Source of the DNA: Betaproteobacteria bacterium
GTDB lineage: Bacteria; Pseudomonadota; Gammaproteobacteria; Burkholderiales; Burkholderiaceae_D
Length of the DNA stretch: 8,038 bases
Assembly: GCA_015655165.1 (NCBI GenBank)
Contig: JAATFN010000317.1
Location: 1-8,038 of the forward strand
Direction of reading: 5' to 3'
Shown piece after piece: positions 6,545-8,038 of the stretch; position 1 is the stretch's first letter, and every line of letters starts with the position of its first letter. A program made the position numbers and the translations under genes. The notes below the pieces were generated by a model. It did no database searches and was not told where the DNA came from. It saw nothing but the letters and a program-made list of their open reading frames with translations.

Positions 6545-7070
6545 CATGACTCCCATCTTTTGGCTGGCTTGCCCAACTACCATATGCCCCATCAGCATAT
6601 GTTGGTGGCACCAATACATCTGACACAACGACCGCATTCAATGCATTTTCATAAGCTAGACAACGCGCATTCTCGCCACTACCGATAATGCCCAAATACC
6701 AGGCAGCCATGATCTTGCGCGGGATTGCCGCCATTTTCGGATGCGCGTCATCCAATGTTTTCTGTAGCAGTAAAGGATCAATTTCCAACATGTTAATCAG
6801 GGTTAACACATTACGTACACCCGCTGGAAACCCCGAATCATTGTCGACCAATGCATCATAAAAACGCTGCCCCAATGCCACGTCCAACGACTTACTCCCG
6901 ACTAAAATGGCAGAAACAGCGAGAAATGCACTGTAACCGAAATCACTGGCAGCCCGGGCAACAGGTCTGGGAATCATGGCAACCGTATAAACAGACAACA
7001 TCCCTGTTAATAACAGACGCCGTTGCTGTCTTTTTTTGGGTACTGCCTGGCCAGTATGGAACTGTGTCAT
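6537..7070 (-). CDS. Tat-signal small (gamma) subunit of the FAD-dependent dehydrogenase
   Basis: Small non-catalytic subunit, 177 residues, of the FAD-SLDH / gluconate dehydrogenase subunit 3 type. In this family it acts as an export chaperone and carries the folded FAD subunit across the membrane. The N-terminus has a basic region (KKRQQRR, 12-18) with twin arginines at 17-18 followed by LLLTG, a hydrophobic core to about 33, and an ARA cleavage site before ASDF at 41. The RR is preceded by Q rather than S/T and lacks the usual F at +2, so it is a slightly degenerate Tat motif. AAWYLGIIG (122-130) and the C-terminal VVSDVLVPPTY...YGSW segment (148-166) match the family pattern. It is first in the operon, and its stop overlaps the next start. 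The ATG at 7070 has only a weak AAAG upstream, but no better start precedes the signal peptide. Confidence 0.9.
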   Translation of the reverse strand: MTQFHTGQAVPKKRQQRRLLLTGMLSVYTVAMIPRPVARAASDFGYSAFLAVSAILVGSKSLDVALGQRFYDALVDNDSGFPAGVRNVLTLINMLEIDPLLLQKTLDDAHPKMAAIPRKIMAAWYLGIIGSGENARCLAYENALNAVVVSDVLVPPTYADGAYGSWASQPKDGSHDG

Positions 7071-7166
7071 AAAAACTTTATGCTAATGAAGATGCATCGT
7101 GGAGTCTTTGACTAGCAACCAGTTCCCCAATCAAAACATTTCGTTACTACTGAAACGCAATCCAAT

Positions 7167-7208
7167 AACAAAAAGCACATCAAACGAACTATTCGCATGA
7201 TGTGCTTT
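7167..7208 (-). terminator. Rho-independent terminator after the TRAP permease gene
   Basis: An 11-pair perfect stem, AAAGCACATCA (7208-7198) with TGATGTGCTTT (7182-7172) on the minus strand, encloses a loop that can itself form a 4-pair CGAA/TTCG extension. The minus strand then continues TTTGTTATT. It lies 58 bases past the permease stop codon and about 100 bases before the dehydrogenase start, so it separates the two units. The plus-strand flank is also T-rich, but no plus-strand gene approaches it. In the remaining bases (7071-7166) I see no convincing promoter, although one for the dehydrogenase operon must lie here or be supplied by readthrough. Confidence 0.88.
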
Positions 7209-7265
7209 AATTTATTGATTTCTGTCTATTGAAATAGCTTCTGTGTTTTTTAAATTTAGTACAAA

Positions 7266-8038
7266 TCACTCATAGATCAGATTTGGCAGCCACAATGAGA
7301 TTTGTGGTACATAGGTAATCAATATCAGGAAGGCCAACATGGTCAGCAACCATGGCATGACTGCGATCGTCAGTTCGGTGATCCCCATTTTGGTAATGCC
7401 GGATGCCACATACAAGTTGAGGCCTACAGGTGGGTGACACATCCCGACTTCCATATTCACAATCATCAGGATCCCGAAATGAATCGGATCAATACCCAAC
7501 GTCATCGCAACAGGAAACAAAATGGGTGCCATGATCAGTACGATCGACGAAGGTTCCATAAAGTTACCCGCCACCAACAAAATCACATTCACGACCAACA
7601 GGAAAGTAATCACACCAAATCCATGATTGGTAATCCATAGGGACATGGCTTGGGGAATATTTTCGCTGGTGATCAAAAACGAAAATAAGACTGCATTGGT
7701 AATGATATACAACAGCATGGCAGACATCGCCGCAGAATCCAGCAATACTTTTTTGACTTGCCTGATTTTTAAATCTTTGTAGACAAATACGGCAATGATG
7801 AACGCATAGACAGCTGACACTGCAGCTGCTTCTGTGGGGGTAAACATTCCGGTATAAATCCCCCCCATGACAATAACGATCAGAAACAAACCCCATGCAC
7901 TCTTTTTGAACGCAATGAATCTTTCTCTCCAGCTTGCTTTTTTAAGGCGCGGAAACTTGTTTTTCCGTGCAATAAACCAAGTTGTCAGGCCCAGACAAAC
8001 TGCCAACAAAAAACCTGGTACCACACCGGCAATAAACA
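7266..8038 (-). CDS. dctM: TRAP transporter large permease, DctM type (C-terminal part, runs off the window)
   Basis: Large membrane subunit of a tripartite ATP-independent periplasmic transporter, which uses the sodium or proton gradient to import organic acids delivered by a DctP-type binding protein. The frame is open to the window edge and covers about the last 257 residues of a protein usually near 425. The apparent initiator at 8024 is an internal GTG (valine) within FIAGVVPGFLLAV, so the true start lies outside. Family signatures are present: GIYTGMFTPTEAAAVSAVYA, then NFMEPSSIVLIMAPILFPVA, then MCHPPVGLNLYVASG. Several transmembrane segments alternate with these loops. The usual TPP in the last motif reads HPP. 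The dctQ and dctP partners should lie further upstream. The ligand is unknown: C4-dicarboxylates are the best-known substrates, but many members take keto or sugar acids. A terminator separates it from the dehydrogenase operon. Confidence 0.94.
   Translation of the reverse strand, partial: FIAGVVPGFLLAVCLGLTTWFIARKNKFPRLKKASWRERFIAFKKSAWGLFLIVIVMGGIYTGMFTPTEAAAVSAVYAFIIAVFVYKDLKIRQVKKVLLDSAAMSAMLLYIITNAVLFSFLITSENIPQAMSLWITNHGFGVITFLLVVNVILLVAGNFMEPSSIVLIMAPILFPVAMTLGIDPIHFGILMIVNMEVGMCHPPVGLNLYVASGITKMGITELTIAVMPWLLTMLAFLILITYVPQISLWLPNLIYE

Noticed and set aside
6545..6637. A 31-residue N-terminal extension of the FAD subunit reaching back to an ATG at 6637
   Set aside because: It overlaps the small-subunit gene by 101 bases, reads as non-family sequence rich in Met/His/Cys, has no Shine-Dalgarno, and the true family N-terminus starts at 6544.
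1..8038. Search by eye for CRISPR repeats, insertion-sequence ends, tRNA or rRNA
   Set aside because: No regularly spaced repeats, no transposase frame, no cloverleaf or rRNA-like sequence was found.

Overview
The window looks like chromosomal DNA of a Gram-negative proteobacterium. Every confident gene lies on the minus strand, and the base composition appears moderately AT-rich by eye. PstS, a TRAP DctM permease, a Tat-exported flavoprotein dehydrogenase with a membrane-anchored triheme cytochrome c, and an outer-membrane barrel together suggest a betaproteobacterium, perhaps a low-GC member of the Burkholderiales. That placement is an inference from protein style; no database search was run.

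Layout, in the direction of transcription (high to low coordinates). (1) 8038-7266: the C-terminal part of a TRAP large permease (DctM), closed by a rho-independent terminator at about 7167-7208. (2) 7070-3489: a tightly packed three-gene operon. It encodes a Tat-signal small subunit, a GMC-type FAD subunit with an iron-sulfur cysteine motif, and a three-heme cytochrome c. The genes overlap by about 8 and 4 bases. This is a periplasm-facing, membrane-bound sugar/polyol/aldonate dehydrogenase of the FAD-glucose, fructose, sorbitol and gluconate dehydrogenase group; its substrate cannot be read from sequence. (3) 3237-2530: a small exported beta-barrel-like protein, 251 bases downstream with no visible terminator between. 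(4) 2529-2252: an intergenic region holding a candidate structured RNA (three-way junction at 2397-2463) followed by overlapping hairpins and a T-run. (5) 2251-929: a CNNM/CorC (HlyC-type) membrane protein with a TTG start, closed by a strong terminator at 841-886. (6) 659-1: the N-terminal 219 residues of PstS, preceded by a well-formed Pho box and a correctly spaced -10.

The dehydrogenase should oxidise a sugar or sugar acid in the periplasm. Electrons would pass from FAD through the Fe-S cluster and three hemes towards ubiquinone or the oxidase chain. The barrel protein may be a partner of this unit, either an outer-membrane channel or an accessory. The TRAP permease could import an oxidised organic acid, but it ends at its own terminator and its substrate is unknown. 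The PstS gene and the CorC-type gene appear to be independent transcription units.

I found no mobile element, CRISPR array, tRNA or rRNA, and no convincing undescribed multi-gene system. The least explained items are the structured RNA between the barrel and the CorC-type gene, and the uncharacterised barrel next to the dehydrogenase.
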